A stretch of DNA of 64,000 nt from Casuarius casuarius (GCA_003342895.1 PTFA01000275.1:1196667-1260666), one strand, 5' to 3'. Counted from the first letter of the stretch, positions 10,901 to 24,100 are shown. The notes: generated from the sequence alone by a model not told the origin. Numbers and translations: made by a program.

Positions 10901-11632
10901 ATAATCCATTTTGTACTTTTCAGTAGGGAGACTGGCAGTAGAATAAGAGACAGCAATCTCAGATACTCATTATTTTAGTAAAGTGTTAAGCTGAAAACAT
11001 CGACTTGTAATTTACTGGCTCCAGAAGCTGGTGTTCAGTTCAGACTGTTTTGTCTGTCATTTTTTTTTCTTTTTTTAAGCACAATAGGAAGGTTTTTCAC
11101 TTTGCTTTCAGATAGGAAACTGATTTCATAAAAACAAAAAGGGAAACAATAGAATTTCCCCAAAGAACTAATAACTTTTGTTAATATTATCTCAGGGAAG
11201 CTTCATCCTTTATGGAGTAATACATCCGAACCTGCCTGAGAAAGTTACTGGACACTGCTACCATATATCACAGAACAGCTCATACCAATGCTTGTCACAT
11301 GTGTTGGCCTCCAAAACAGGATTTCTGAATGCAAGACAGCATGATGGACAGCCCACCAGCCATTCTAATGATCAAAGTACACAGGATTTGCTAAGGGAGA
11401 GTGCTATTTTGGAAGTACAAAATTTGTGCCAATGCACACAATTCCCTAGTCTATGAACAATTCCAGTATAAGCACAACCACATTGCCTAGTATCTGCCAC
11501 CATTTTTTGATAAATCTATAAAGGAGTGTATGACAATCACACTAGAATATCAGTGCCCAAAGTAAAAGGTGTGAGAAACTAAGTCTGACATAACCAAGGT
11601 TGAAGATTAAGTTGGATTCACTAAACTAAAGC
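7941..11632. other. gene-free AT-rich DNA
   Basis: Nearly 3.7 kb without a supported gene, RNA or classifiable repeat. A 92-codon plus-strand frame (11178-11456) does not resemble a family I know. Confidence 0.5.
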
Positions 11633-11654
11633 TTTTTTTTTTTTTTTTTTTTTT
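11633..11654. repeat. poly(T) run of about 22
   Basis: Uninterrupted T run following AAAGC. No retroposon body is evident next to it. Confidence 0.9.
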
Positions 11655-11896
11655 GGTGAGATGTTGAATTTCACAAAATTAGAGATTTTGGAATATCAGA
11701 ATGTTTAGAAACAGAACAGAAAAGATGTATGCTTGCTAGGCCCATGTGCTAGGGGGATAGATCCTCTTGAATGTCTTTTCCTGCATCCATTCAGGAACCA
11801 GTTCATGTATATTTTAGTTTTGGAGTCTCCACCAGTATGCAAGTTGAGGTGATAAATTATGAATCCAAGTCACTTTTTTGTGCTTGAAATTTGAAA

Positions 11897-11932
11897 TATA
11901 ATGGTCTATATAATGGTTCATATAATGGTCCT
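11897..11932 (+). repeat. 12-bp tandem repeat, three units
   Basis: Units are TATAATGGTCTA, TATAATGGTTCA and TATAATGGTCCT, head to tail without gaps. Confidence 0.93.
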
Positions 11933-11976
11933 CTTGTATATCACCCATACCTCAGCTTTTGAAATAACTAATTTTT

Positions 11977-12008
11977 GCTTTAAAAGTATGTAGCTTTAAA
12001 AGTATGTG
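11977..12008 (+). repeat. 16-bp tandem duplication
   Basis: GCTTTAAAAGTATGT(A/G) occurs twice head to tail, differing only at the last base. Confidence 0.92.
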
Positions 12009-13037
12009 TTAGAAGCTTTTTGTTTAGAATTAATTTGTTTCATTCTACTTTCCTATAGAGATTTTTCACAATGGCACTTGTTTAAATAATGTCTTGTATG
12101 AGGTGTTGCATTCAAAATAAATAATATCAAACATCAGTTATAGTTGTTATCTTTTCCTTGCAGAGCTGCAACTTATGTATAATAATACTTTTCCCACAAA
12201 TAATAATTTCTAATGCACACAAGTTGTTAAATCTGACAGATTTTAGAGTTTTTAATTTATATGTTTGTTTTCATTACATTGTGTTTGTTTATTCTATGCA
12301 GATGAAACTGTGAAGTCACCAATAACCTAGGTGCTCGGTGTACCTTGATTATATATCTTTAATTAGAATTACAAAGCTTATCAAAATCATTGCCTTGCAC
12401 ATATATATGGAAAGGAGAAAAGAAGAAGAAGAAAAAAGACATATTCTTTGGCTTTGCCTTGCAATTGAATACCATTAAATTGTATTGTTTTCTGAGGCTT
12501 GTGTAAATAATTTTGTTACATACCTAAAGGCTACATTTGCTTTGAATGTGTCTGCTGTTTCTAAACATTACCACTAATAGTGGCTTTTATTACCCTCTTC
12601 ATTGTTTGACTCTTACCCTTAGCTGTACCTAAGCTGAAATTGATATTATTTTGGAAAGGATCAGTGAAAATGATCTTGTCCTTCAAACCTTTGCTTGGCT
12701 GGAGGTCCCTGGGATGGATTAAAGCAACTTCACATTTAAACCCGCCTGTCCTCAGGCTCTACTACTCGTTGTTACAATTATAGTCTATTAGGCATAATGT
12801 TTTCCTTTCTGTTTTAGACCCATCGATTTGGTTTGGGACAAGATCTAGCAATAGTACCCTAAGGCTGTGGGAAGGTTCATCCCTTAAGGGGAAACCCCCG
12901 TTCCCCCCAGCAGGCTCCCACCATAGACCGTTCACATCACCAGAATAGAGAAGTAGCTATAGGAGGCTTGTGGCTGATCCTCACTCTGCCCTGAAAATAT
13001 CATTTGTGTTACCACCCTTATTTTCCATCTTACCATC
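12009..13037. other. gene-free AT-rich DNA
   Basis: Includes a stretch (about 12330-12620) free of simple repeats apart from a short GAA-rich patch. It contains TTTAATTAGAATTA-like homeodomain-type sites; whether it is conserved cannot be told from one genome. A 76-codon frame at 12970-13200 is not recognisable. Confidence 0.45.
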
Positions 13038-13057
13038 TTTATTTATTTATTTATTTT
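13038..13057. repeat. (TTTA)n microsatellite
   Basis: About five TTTA units. Confidence 0.9.
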
Positions 13058-14739
13058 CATCAGAAAAGAGTTTTGGCCTCTGGTTTGCAGGACAAAATCA
13101 TCTAAGAGTCCAGAGCTTTCTTCCAAGTTCTGGTATCTGTTTTTGCACAAACATGGAGCTATTGTTCAAATTGAGATGTATTCCAAGTGCTTTGCCTTAA
13201 GCCAAGCTTTTCCCTGTTTTGACTGATTGGTCAACTTTGGTACCTTTTTTTATTTTAGTTGTAAACAAATTAAATTCTGATTGAATTTACTTGTCTTTAT
13301 AGCTAATATACTTTCCTCTGGAGGTTGTAATAGGCATTACCAACACATAGAATTATTCCTACTATAAATAAATCTATTCGGTTATCAATTATGGTAAAAT
13401 ATTAAAATATGTAAATAATTATGTATTAATAAATTGTTATAAAGATATTTTCCAATATTTAAAATATTCTACTATTTACTCAGATCAATTTATAACATAT
13501 AACATGTCTCAATTTAACAAGTTCTACTTTTCATTTGTTTTAGAAACTGAGAGTTAATGTAATGCTTAAAAGAAATTATACTTTCAAAACAAACCCTATT
13601 TGTTATGGAAAAGCTAAAATAGAAATGATTTTATCTGGTACCATAAGATGAGTATATTTTATTTTTTCAACTAACTCCAGTATTAGGAATATTTAATTGA
13701 ATTAATGCTGATAGTTGCTGAAAAATACATGTACATGCAATTTTTTTCCCACGTAATTATTTTTTAGTGTTTTTGTCATTCTTTATCAAATACTTAGATA
13801 TGAATATCCCCTTCTCAGAGAAGATGCTTGACCTCTGAAGGTGAAGAAAAAGTGGCAATGAACCATCGTAGGAGGAAAGTCAAAAAAAATCTAGGAAGAA
13901 CATGTGGGGGAACTAGCATTTTGGTTTTGTACTAATTTTCTTTTCAGGGCTTAGAGCTCACTAATCATGTTCACTAGACAGAGGAGCAAACTAATGTAGG
14001 CTGTGATTTAGAGTGCAGCCTGCAGAAGCACAAGGTTTGGCACAATGAGGTACAGACTGTGCCGCCGCTGCTTATTTGAGTGTTTCCTTACAGAACAAGC
14101 GGGCTGCGGGTTCTGCCCTTCAGCACAGCAGCCAGCATAACTAACTGATGCAAAGGGTGTCAATGGCTATTGAAATTTTACCCACAACAAGAGGAAATGG
14201 GGAAGGACACATATCAGGAAGGTGAGACAAAACGCAGTCTTGAGAGCAAATGAAGCATTTCAGCAAGCACATATTTTCCTCTCGCTTGAAAGACAAGGAA
14301 AGAAATGTTCTGGCATTCATTTCCTTTTTTCAAGAAACTTTCAGATGAAAGATGTGATATATTAGGTATATAGGATGTTTCTGATGTTAGGAGCTAGAGA
14401 CATACATGAACTAAGGAAGACTAATTTTCTTTAAAAAATAATCATTCTAAGAAATAGTTTCTAGCCTTCAGTTATAGATAAAGAGCTGCATATACTACCC
14501 CTGTAACTGCAGATGATGATAAGAGCTTTTGTGGAGATCTTTCCCACTATAAATGGAAAGATATAAGCAAGTATCTTTCCCATTTGCTATTGCTCCAGCA
14601 ACATCACAAGCTTGTTTATATGGATAAAGGCAAGAGTGTAAATCAGCTCTTTGTTCTAGTCCTACCCCAGTGGTTATGGAGCACAACTGATCAGTGGCCT
14701 ATTTTCTAACAACCTGTTACATGCTGAGATTCAGTTATC
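13058..14739. other. gene-free AT-rich DNA
   Basis: Strongly AT-rich around 13360-13530, then a mildly GC-richer patch at about 14030-14150. No gene or RNA is supported. Confidence 0.5.
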
Positions 14740-14887
14740 AAATCCTACTCCATATCTCCTTTTACCCCTGCTTTTAGCCTTCCAATTTCTAGGTTAAATC
14801 CTACCCTTTATCCATCTCTGAAGGCTCGTTTTCAACTTTTGTGCACTCTTAGTGCCCTCCTCTGGATTTTCTCCAACTTTTCTGTAG

Positions 14888-14906
14888 TTTATTATTATTA
14901 TTATTC
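14888..14906. repeat. (TTA)n microsatellite inside the CR1 relic
   Basis: Five to six TTA units within the 3' region of the LINE, an insertion relative to the usual CR1 pattern. Confidence 0.85.
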
Positions 14907-15203
14907 AGGATTTTTTAAATTAATATTTTAGTGCCCAGAAGTAACTGTAGTATTCCAGTTAACTTACCACTAGCTTTCCAAAGAGGAAAATAAATTACCT
15001 GCTATATCAAACATAGTTCTTGCTAATGTATCTCAGTAGATTTGCAGGTTTTGCCACTGTTTCAGAATGCTGACTAACAAACAGTTTTTGATATTTTATT
15101 GCACCCTGATCTTTTTCACCAATACTGATACTTTGTCTTTGAGTTATCTCCCATTTAAGCTTTATTAATTTGTTTTCTCCTCCTTAATGCATCAACCTGC
15201 TCT

Positions 15204-15404
15204 TCATTTTTTATTGAATTTACTATTGTTGATTATCAACCACGTCCCCAATTTATCATTCTGAATTTTGATCCTGTCTTCTGATTTGCGTTCAGCCTCT
15301 GCCAGCCTGATGTCATCCACAAATTCTATAAGCCTTTCCTCTATTCCATCATCTAGATTGTTACTGAAATTATTTAATAAAACCATCTCAAAGGACATAC
15401 CCTA
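15204..15404 (-). pseudogene. CR1 reverse-transcriptase core fragment (FVDD block)
   Basis: The minus strand stays open for 64 codons after a TAG at 15402-15404. The fragment reads ...NNLDDGIEERLIEFVDDIRLA... and continues with EDRIKIQN. This matches the reverse-transcriptase pattern of CR1 LINEs: a PQG block, then a short helix ending in LDDGIE, then the catalytic FADD block with its two aspartates (FVDD here, plus coordinates 15312-15323), then a K/E-rich DKLxKW helix. The TAG falls where the conserved PQG glutamine should be, consistent with a single C-to-T change. The catalytic aspartates survive but the reading frame outside the fragment is broken, so no enzyme is made. It is part of the LINE at 14740-16600. 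Confidence 0.8.
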
Positions 15405-16600
15405 TGGGATCGCAACTGAAATGCTCTACCAGTCTGATGACAAGCCATCAATGACTAAATTTTTATGGTAATTTTTAAAGAAGCAGGACTTTCATCTTTG
15501 TATCACACAATGTGCTTTATTTTGACTGATCTTTCTCTTGACAAATCTGTTTTGTGTCTTTTTCTTTACCCTTCTAAACATTTATAATTAAATTGTACAT
15601 CTTGTCCAATATCTTTACAAATATTAAAGTGCCAGGACATTTTTATTTGTTTGTTTTGCATTACTCGGTTCTCTGGATTATTCTCATTCTCCACATTATC
15701 TTGAAAATAATCTTAATGATTCAGAAATTCTTAAGTACCTAAGTTATTTTTTAAAGCATTGTTATCTTGAAGATGCCTATCTGATATGACTTGTTCTTTC
15801 TTCCTCTTTTTTTCTTCCCTGCTATCGTAATTATTCCTCAAACTAACCATCTTTCATGAACACTGATGAAAGAAGGCATTGGTGTCTTCAAACTTTTCTG
15901 TATCATCTCTCATTATTTTCTGTTCTACCATTTAGCAGAGGAGCCTTCCTCTTCATAGTACATAGAATCTTTTCTTGTTATTTTTTAATTTCTTTTACTA
16001 ATTGTAACTCATTCATCACTTTATCCAGTCCTCTAGACTAAGCTCTGCTTGCTCTCACTCTTCCTTTGTCCTCATCTTCAGCCATTTGTCTCTGATCCCA
16101 TCTTTATACAAGTCCTTTCTGAATTTCAAGTCTGTAAAGAATTCCTCATGCAACTATAATGGTCTCTTACAATGTCTCCTATCTTTTCTCTGCACTGTGG
16201 TAGTTTGCTGTTGTGTCTTTAGTACTCTTTCAGAAGCTGCCAGAGCTCTTACCCGCCTTTATCCTTTAGATTATCTTTCCAAGAGACCCTGCCACCTGGT
16301 TTCCTGAGCTTGCTGAAGCCTGCTTTTTGAACTCCATTATCATTATTCAACAGCTCTCGCTCCTTCCTTTGCCCGGAATCGTGAGCTCTTTCTTTGAGAT
16401 CACTTTCACCAAAATTACCTCGCAGCTTTAGATATTCAATCAGTCCTTCTCATTTAAACTGGAATCAAGTCTAAAATAGCTGCTTCTGTGTGAACTGCTT
16501 CTATTTTACAAACCAAGAAAAAAATTTCCTCCATCATGTTCCAAAAACTTGTTGGACTGTATGTCCTGTTATATTGCAGGATATTGGAGAAGTAATTAAA

Positions 16601-16871
16601 CCTTCATTGGTATAAGGTATCATTTCATACACAGATATTCAGCAAGACAGCTTCTCATTTTCAGTAATTTTCACATAAACTATTCGTACAATACAGCACT
16701 TGTGACTATCCTAAATGAAATGAACTGCAACTTTGGAACAGATTTTCTAGTTTTGCAATATTTTCACTGAATTTGGGTTGTATCAGTTAGGCTGAAAATT
16801 TGGTTTGTTTTCTTGCACCTGATCATGACATTCCTCATGTTTTATGAGGAGCTTTGCTTCTTATTTTCTGT
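16601..16871. other. gene-free AT-rich DNA
   Basis: Sequence beyond the recognisable LINE; nothing further identified. Confidence 0.5.
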
Positions 16872-16910
16872 ACTTTCTTTTTTTTTCTTTTTCTTCTTCT
16901 TTTTTTAAAG
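16872..16910. repeat. T-rich polypyrimidine tract
   Basis: About 38 bp of T with scattered C (TTTCTTTTTCTTCTTC pattern). Confidence 0.85.
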
Positions 16911-17683
16911 TGTATCCATTGATATCGATTTAAATCCTCGTCCTTGTGTGAGCTTGTGAAAAGATGTTTTCCTGAAAATTCTTAGCTAATTCGATGTAAA
17001 TGATGGTCATTTTTATGAAACCTCTGATGATAAAAAAAAGCACATAGTGTATACATTTTCTTAGACTAGTAAAAATGTACAAATAAATTATGATGGATAC
17101 ATTAAGGTATAAATAGAAGAGGGAAACATTATTTTGAAGGTCTTGTCTGTTCTATGTGTTGGTTTAAGCTGAATTTAGCTGATTTATTTCTACCCTTTAA
17201 ACTATATTTTATCTTTAGGTTTGACAGTATATCATAATGAAGAGATAATTTGGGTACCAAAAATGGTATAGCTGCATCAGCATGGGTCTTAATTTGGAAT
17301 AACTAGCCATCCTGAGAAGCACTGCAAGTTTTTTATGTTATATCTGAACAGGAGAGAATAGAAATCATCCTAAGGAAAAATTTCCTTTAAGGTAACAGTT
17401 TTAAGGTCACAATAGAAAATACTGACAAATTCCGCATAAAAACATAAAAAAAAGCCCTAACCATTGCCCTTCAAAATTAAAGCATTCTTATATTTACTTT
17501 ATTATCCAGAGAGGCCAATCAAAGCTTGAGCTGGTAAGCAGCCTAATAGCATATCTAACTCAGACCTCATAGGCTGAATGATGCCAATTTATGAAACCTA
17601 AGGTAATTCTGACATATCTAGAAACATATCTTCAGACACCTAGGGTATGTTCAGATTGTCTATTAGTATTCCTAAAACAGGCT
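16911..17683. other. gene-free AT-rich DNA
   Basis: No supported gene, RNA or transposon. Confidence 0.5.
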
Positions 17684-17703
17684 GGGGGAGGGGGGAGGGA
17701 GGG
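17684..17703 (+). other. G-quadruplex-forming motif
   Basis: Four G-runs of at least three (G5, G6, G3, G3) separated by single A bases satisfy the classical G-quadruplex pattern with 1-nt loops. It stands out in an AT-rich background. Function is unknown. Confidence 0.8.
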
Positions 17704-20565
17704 ATTTACCCACAGGCTTAAGAACATGATTCAGACCACCTACTATGCAGGACTGCCAAGTCCTGGAGATACTCACATTTAATTGGCACTTGCTTTCGTT
17801 TCTTGAAAACTTACTCATATACTCCCTTTCATGTTTAGAAGCATCATAGCTCATGCTAGATGCTTACTGCCTACATTTATTATGAGTCAGAGATAAGTAA
17901 AGAGGTATGAAAAATCCATATAATTCACTTGGGGATCTTGATATGATAGACATGGTCTAAAAACACTTAATTCATTTAGATAGCATTAAGTTCAGCTCAA
18001 AACATAGCCAGAAGCACAAAAAGTAGAGCTAAAACAACTTACTGTAATAAGTCTAATATCGTAGTAGTTAAAACACTTAAATCAGATCTGGTTTTAGGTT
18101 CTCCTAATTCAACGAGATGATGCCATTCACCAGTCCCTCGGGGGCTTCATTTAGTGAACCACCAAGGAGGGGGCAGCATATTGATTCAACACACCTTGGC
18201 ACCTTCTGCTTCTTACTGTCTTGCTGTAGAAGTTCTTCATTTGGTGAGCACTGGCAAGTTTGATGAAAGCACCTAAACCTATAAATGAAGTAAATGGAGA
18301 AATTGAAGCACCTCACTTCAGAGTTGCTCTTCTTCAGAGTTTTTTACAACTCCGTCACTGTACAGGGAACCATGGTTCTCACTTTGTACTGTGTCAGATC
18401 AGATGTATAGCTGAACTGCTTCTTGGGACAGCAGAAGAGTAGAAACACATGCCTCTCTGCCTTTTTTGCTATAGGGGAGATAATACTCCAATAAAAGGAT
18501 AGTATAGTAGTACATTTAAATCTTACAGTATTAATCTGGCAGTGAGAATCACCTGACTGACCTGTGTATCCTTTTTACCCTACTTAAATTCCTATAGATG
18601 CCTTCAACATAGGTCATAGAGAATGAGACAAGTAGAATCTTGAGTCACAACAGAATATAGGTAGGCCAGGAGTTAGGTCATACAAACAACAATATATTTA
18701 GATTTTGAGAGTGTCTATATACATTTTTTATATTGACAATGATGATATTTCGTATTCAAAAAACAGGCCTCCTGTGAATCTAAATTCCTTAAGATAAAGG
18801 ATCCATCCAGTCTTATTATACTGTACTGAACGTGTTAAGTGTGTTATAATTGTATAAATATTTCTTTAGAGTTGTTGCTAGTAAAAATGAATATTCGCAG
18901 TACAAGCAATAACATTAGAGCTTGTATTGAGCAAGCCAAAATTGCTATGAAGTCTACCACAGGTTCAAAAAATGACACTCTGACAAGTAGTCATTCAGTG
19001 CAAAAGACTATACGCATGTGATGGAATGTAGGTTTATACTTCAAAGTTCATCTCTACCTGCAGCCATTAATCACTTTCTCTAAGACTTTTCCAGAGATCA
19101 CAGCGCACAGGGCAACAGGCTATGGAGTGAAAGTTATGAACTGTATTTGTTGTGACTCTGATCTTTCTTGAAATTATGATCTTTTAAAATTAAATAATAT
19201 GTATTTCTGCAGATATCTTATCTATCAAATATTTGCACCCTCTTGTAAATTTCATTCAGATGTAAAGGACGAAGCTTAATACCAAAAGTACAATGAGGAT
19301 GACAATTATGATGTTGATAGCAGTTGTATTTTTTAATGAACAGGTCTGGCATTTTTGCACATAGAGCAGCTAGTGTCATGGACATACACATACAGACATG
19401 TAGATTATTTATTTTGTTTATTTTTTGCTTATGGCCTCCTCTCTTCTACCTCCACCAATGACTTAGGATAAAGTCTGCTCTCCGCTATTTTGTATGTACA
19501 ATATTTTGTAAAATAATATCATTTTCCTATAAAATTGTTTCTTTGAAATATCATGCAAAATGCACTTCATTTTCTCCGTGCTTGTAAATTTCGCATCACG
19601 TTTTGTATGCCATATTTAGTATGTTACTTACAGGAGGATCTCACATTGAATGAAAACATGTTCCTCTCTTTTTAAAACTGAGTAAGAGATCTTGTTAGAA
19701 ATGTTTGATATGAATCAAATCAGCTAGGACATCAGGATTCTGTGCATTTTAAATGAATGTAAATGAAATTTCTACCCACTGTGGCAGGCTAATATCAATA
19801 ATATTCTTATATGGATTTGATTTTCAGGCATTTTCAGTAACATGGTTGATAAATTTCTCCTTCATAGACAATCATAAGAGCTGTAGCTTGACAATGATCA
19901 ATGATTCTTTCAGCATAACTTTATTAGGATCTCAAGTATCATTGCATCACTTTGCACTCCATTCTATGTACCTTTAATAGCAGGAACCTGATGTATTGCA
20001 TGAATTAATTTGAGAGAAAGTCACACATTTTCTACATCAGTTTACTTTTTAGTCATAGAAAATCTTTGAAACGTACAATTTCCTTAAAAGCATCCTTATT
20101 GCAATGGAATTTTAGTCAAGTGGATAACTTTGTTGTCTTTCAACCTCTACAGAAGCTTTGCTGGTTGAATTTTGTGGTTATACAATACAAAGTGTGACTT
20201 AATAAAGCAGGCACTTACTCAGCATGACCTTTCAGGATCACTACCCAGACAATCAGAGTTTCTATTTATTATAGAATTATATGACTGGTATAACAAAACT
20301 GAATAAAAAAACTAAGAAAATAATAATTTCATTTATTTTCACTCCTTAATTTTAATTGCCTTTTTACAATGCATATAAAGCATTATTTTTTCTCTCAGAA
20401 TTTATCTAGAGCAAATTTTATTCATGTTATTATTTTTTTTCCTTTTTTTTTTAAACCCACACATTTGGAAATTATTGCGAATTACTTTTTCTCAGGTTTG
20501 GCACCTTTGGACAAAACGTCAGTCCCTGAAAACCATGTGGCCTAACAGAATATTCCTTCAAGAAA
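17704..20565. other. gene-free AT-rich DNA
   Basis: Unique-looking sequence. Small open frames (for example 18104-18316 minus and 18839-19021 plus) show no domain. Confidence 0.5.
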
Positions 20566-20593
20566 ACAAAACACAACACAACACAACACAACG
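20566..20593. repeat. (ACACA)n pentanucleotide repeat
   Basis: About five ACACA/ACAAC units following an A/C-rich lead-in. Confidence 0.9.
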
Positions 20594-21372
20594 ACAAACA
20601 CTTTTTTTCATGTTGATTATTCTGAGAATGGGATGCACCTGCCTATATGAACATATTTAAAATACAGATAGCTACATTTCAGCTAGTCTCTCTGTAGTCA
20701 TCTCATCCTAATGTGAACATCTGAAATAGATCAGAAAAGAATTAAGTCTTGAAAGTATGCATTTCTCTGTCTATAAAGGGAATCTGGATGACTGGGTTAG
20801 ATGAATGGTAGGAATATCTCCTACGCTTTTACGTGTATATTGGAATGAAATCTATTCCCCCCGTTTCTCAATTTAATTTCCAGTTTGTAGGAATTATCCA
20901 CTTGTACAGACAATATTTCCAAAACACTCCTTTTCATCACCCTTCTGAAACCACTTTTAGAAGAAGCACACACATTTATTTTAAAATTTGAGGCTGTTCC
21001 AATGAGAAGTAATAATCCACCATAATCCTTCCAGGTCGTTAGATACTGTCTCTCTGTACTTCCACCTTCATGCTTTGTAGAATATGGGCTTGGTTTCTAG
21101 TAGAAATGTTATCATCTTTATCTATAAGTGCTCCAAAACTCCTTTTCTTCTTTTTCCTTATAACACTGAAGATTGGAAATGTGTTATTGTTATTTTCTAC
21201 ATAGATAAGTGAGCAGTTTCTTCTCTTTCTCCTTTTGCAGATGACACCTGTGATAGAGCCAAAACTTCAGACTTAATTTCCTGGATTGTATCACAGTTTT
21301 CCTGCTACAAAAAATATCCATTTATCTCCCTACAGCTTCCATCTATTCCCTCTGCAATTGCTCCATGCATAA
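20594..21372. other. gene-free AT-rich DNA
   Basis: Nothing identifiable. Confidence 0.5.
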
Positions 21373-21414
21373 ATATGTATGTATGTATGTATGTATGTAT
21401 GCATGTATATGTAT
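21373..21414. repeat. (TATG)n microsatellite
   Basis: About nine TATG/GTAT units, with one GCATG variant near the 3' end. Confidence 0.92.
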
Positions 21415-23194
21415 ATTTTGTTTTCTTAAGGTTTTTACTATGTCTGAATGCTAGCAGTTGTCATTGCTATTATGTTGTAGTAGAATGGCACTCCCTGAAA
21501 AATGTAGCCTTGACTCCTTCTTATGAGTAAATATCAAAACAGAAAAAAAAATCCACTATATGTTTTAGTTATTACTCAAACTTAGCAGTACAAACATTTT
21601 CTGACATCAGCTTTATCTCCCTCTATTTCTAACAAGCATGTGATTATAACTATATCAACAAAAGAGTAGTTTATTTGAAAATTCAGTTTCATTAAAGCTA
21701 AGTGGATTCTATCTATTATAAGATATTACAAGTGTCTATACCTTTAATAGCATGATATGGCTGTTGTTAATATTGTTAAAATGTTTGGCTCATTAAAGAT
21801 GTTTTGCAGAATTCTAACCCGCAGTTCCTACCAAAAAAGACGAAAATTCTGGAAAAAGGAGATGCACTGAATTCACTAAAACATGTAACACCAGCATATC
21901 CTGAATTTAATCTTTCATGATCTTTCATTGCTAGCTTTCATATTTAGGTCATAGTACATACATGATGTGTTTCGTAGCCATATGAATTTGAAAAATTAGA
22001 TAATTGCAAGGTAATCAACAGGAAAATATATCAGAACTTTCTTCAGTCTGTAATTCCCACAGCAATGTCTACTTTGCAATGCAAAAATACCTAAGCTAGG
22101 CTTAGATGACTGAGCCCAGATCCTGGAAGCAGCCTATCTATATTGATTTAGAGGTCCATATAGACTATTATACCTTGCTGAGAAGCCATTACATTTAAAC
22201 AAACCTTTTTGAATGAGAAGAATTGCAGACATAAGACCAGTAGAGAAGGCACTTTTCACTGTGTTCTGAATGTGATATAATCTTACAGAGAAAGTACAAG
22301 CTCCAAGGCTTGCAATGATTAATTTCTCAAAAGAGTATTTCTTCACAAGTTTTAGCAAAAGCAAGAATAAATAAAAACAATTAATGATGCAAATTATCAA
22401 TAGTGCATTTTTTCCAGGATTAATGGAAAAACCATTATTATCCTAATATAATGTAAGAAAAACTAATGAACATTGGTTTGTTTATTATCTCAGATAGGCC
22501 AGCTTTGTTTTGCTTCCGGGGTATTTAAGATGATTTATTTGATTTAGAATATTGTCTGTAACATATTATACTGTGAAAGACAGTCTTTGACCATACCTGA
22601 ACAGTAATATTCATCTGAAGACAGAGCTGTGTTTAGCTTCTATATATAAAATATAGTTCTTTATGGAGAATGCAAGATCTTGATTTAGTAACAGGGAGCA
22701 GATAATAGAGTGCATGTCAGGTAATACCGGGATCAATAATCTATATACAGAATGAGACTGAAACATGATAGTAGTAGTATCGTGTTGGTACCTGGAAGTT
22801 AGGTGTCCTTGGATGAACATCGAGTAGACCAAAAAAAGCAATTGTAAGTAGAAGCTGAGTTAATGGAGATCTAACCTTAGCCTGTAATAACCACACGGCA
22901 TTATGAACACAGTATAGGGAGTTATAAGTTGACTCCTATCTAACTCCAATAGCAGAATACTCTGCCTTACCATGAACTTTTCTTAAATTCTGGTTCTGAG
23001 GTATGCACTTGCCTTCAGGTGTCTATAAGATGCTTCTTATGCATGGAATTCAGACAACAAAACTGTATATGTAATCTTCAACTTGAAATTCTCGATCTTT
23101 CAAAACTCTATTCAAAGATTTTTTCTGTGTTTTATTTGTTTGAAAGTTCCACTGAAATACACACAGATAAATGGATAGTCCAAAAACTGAACAT
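21415..23194. other. gene-free AT-rich DNA
   Basis: No supported gene. Frames at 22134-22400 minus and 22611-22841 minus are not recognisable. Confidence 0.5.
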
Positions 23195-23220
23195 CTACAA
23201 ATAAACGCTACAAATAAACG
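23195..23220 (+). repeat. 13-bp perfect tandem duplication
   Basis: CTACAAATAAACG occurs twice head to tail. Confidence 0.95.
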
Positions 23221-24100
23221 TGTCTTAAGATATTAACAGCATTTAGCACAAAGCACTACTACTTCCAAGGGAAGGGGGGAATCACCTGCTAAATAATAGA
23301 ATACTAAGACGAGTGATCTTTTTAGAAAACACACATTTGAGGGTTTTAGAGTATTGTCTGTTTATTTTTAAGTTTTGAATTTTTGCATTACTATTTCATT
23401 TTGCTTATGTAAATTATGCATCCCAAAGCTCATTTTCAATAGAGTAGCCTTGTACAAAGCTAACTGCCAAAGATGGCTTGGTATATTGGGTCTGAATTAC
23501 AGATACACAGCACTGAGAATTCTATCAAGTTCCTGCTATTTCTGTTACACAGGTTAGTGGTTATATTTAAATTTAGGTCCTAAAGGTTTTTAATTTTGTA
23601 CATTAAACAACCCACAATCTTGTAACAAGCATTTAAATAGCATCATATGTTTTGCTTTTTTAGATTAAAGAAGCTTTTGAATTTCAGTGGGAGTATCTCA
23701 ATATATTGTAAGTTGACTGATTCTTTCTTTTATGTTCTTTATTATTTGATAGCATGGTAATAGGCCTTAGGAGACATTCTACTACTGCAGTTGGGGAAAA
23801 AGTAAAATTATTTGATTAATCTGTATGACACATTTTAATTATAGAACAAAGGTACATGTTCCCTGTATTTGAAAAAGAAAAGAAAAATTGTATTACAGTT
23901 TAAATTCACTAGTGCCATCTAGTGCTGAATAGAAACACTAAAAGTAACCATATTTAAGCTGAATATATATATATTTTTAAACCAGAGTACCTCATGAAGA
24001 TCTTAAAGCCTCATAGATTTATAAATTAAGTATATGTATACATAACAGAATGTACTCTAGGAAATAATTAAAATGGTCAAATTTTGTCTCTTGAAAACGC
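23221..24100. other. gene-free AT-rich DNA
   Basis: Nothing identifiable beyond short TA runs near 23965. Confidence 0.5.

Larger units (their letters stand above)
14740..16600 (-). mobile_element. decayed CR1-family LINE, 3' half of ORF2 plus 3' region
   Basis: Read on the minus strand this is a CR1-type non-LTR retrotransposon with its 3' end at the low coordinate. The 3' part contains the GTGCCCTCCTCTGGATTTTC block (14852-14871) and a GTGCCCAGAAGTAAC...AGTATTCCAG block (from 14932), both typical of CR1 3' regions seen in antisense. 15204-15404 encodes the reverse-transcriptase core (see separate entry). The 16140-16560 part matches the antisense of sauropsid CR1 ORF2 upstream of that core, including blocks like GTTTGCTGTTGTGTCTTTAGT, AACTCCATTATCATTATTC, GATCACTTTCACC and AAAACTTGTTGGA. 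Similarity is lost near 16600, so the element is 5'-truncated or eroded there. Substitutions, indels and stops everywhere make it inactive and old. Exact boundaries are approximate. Confidence 0.78.
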
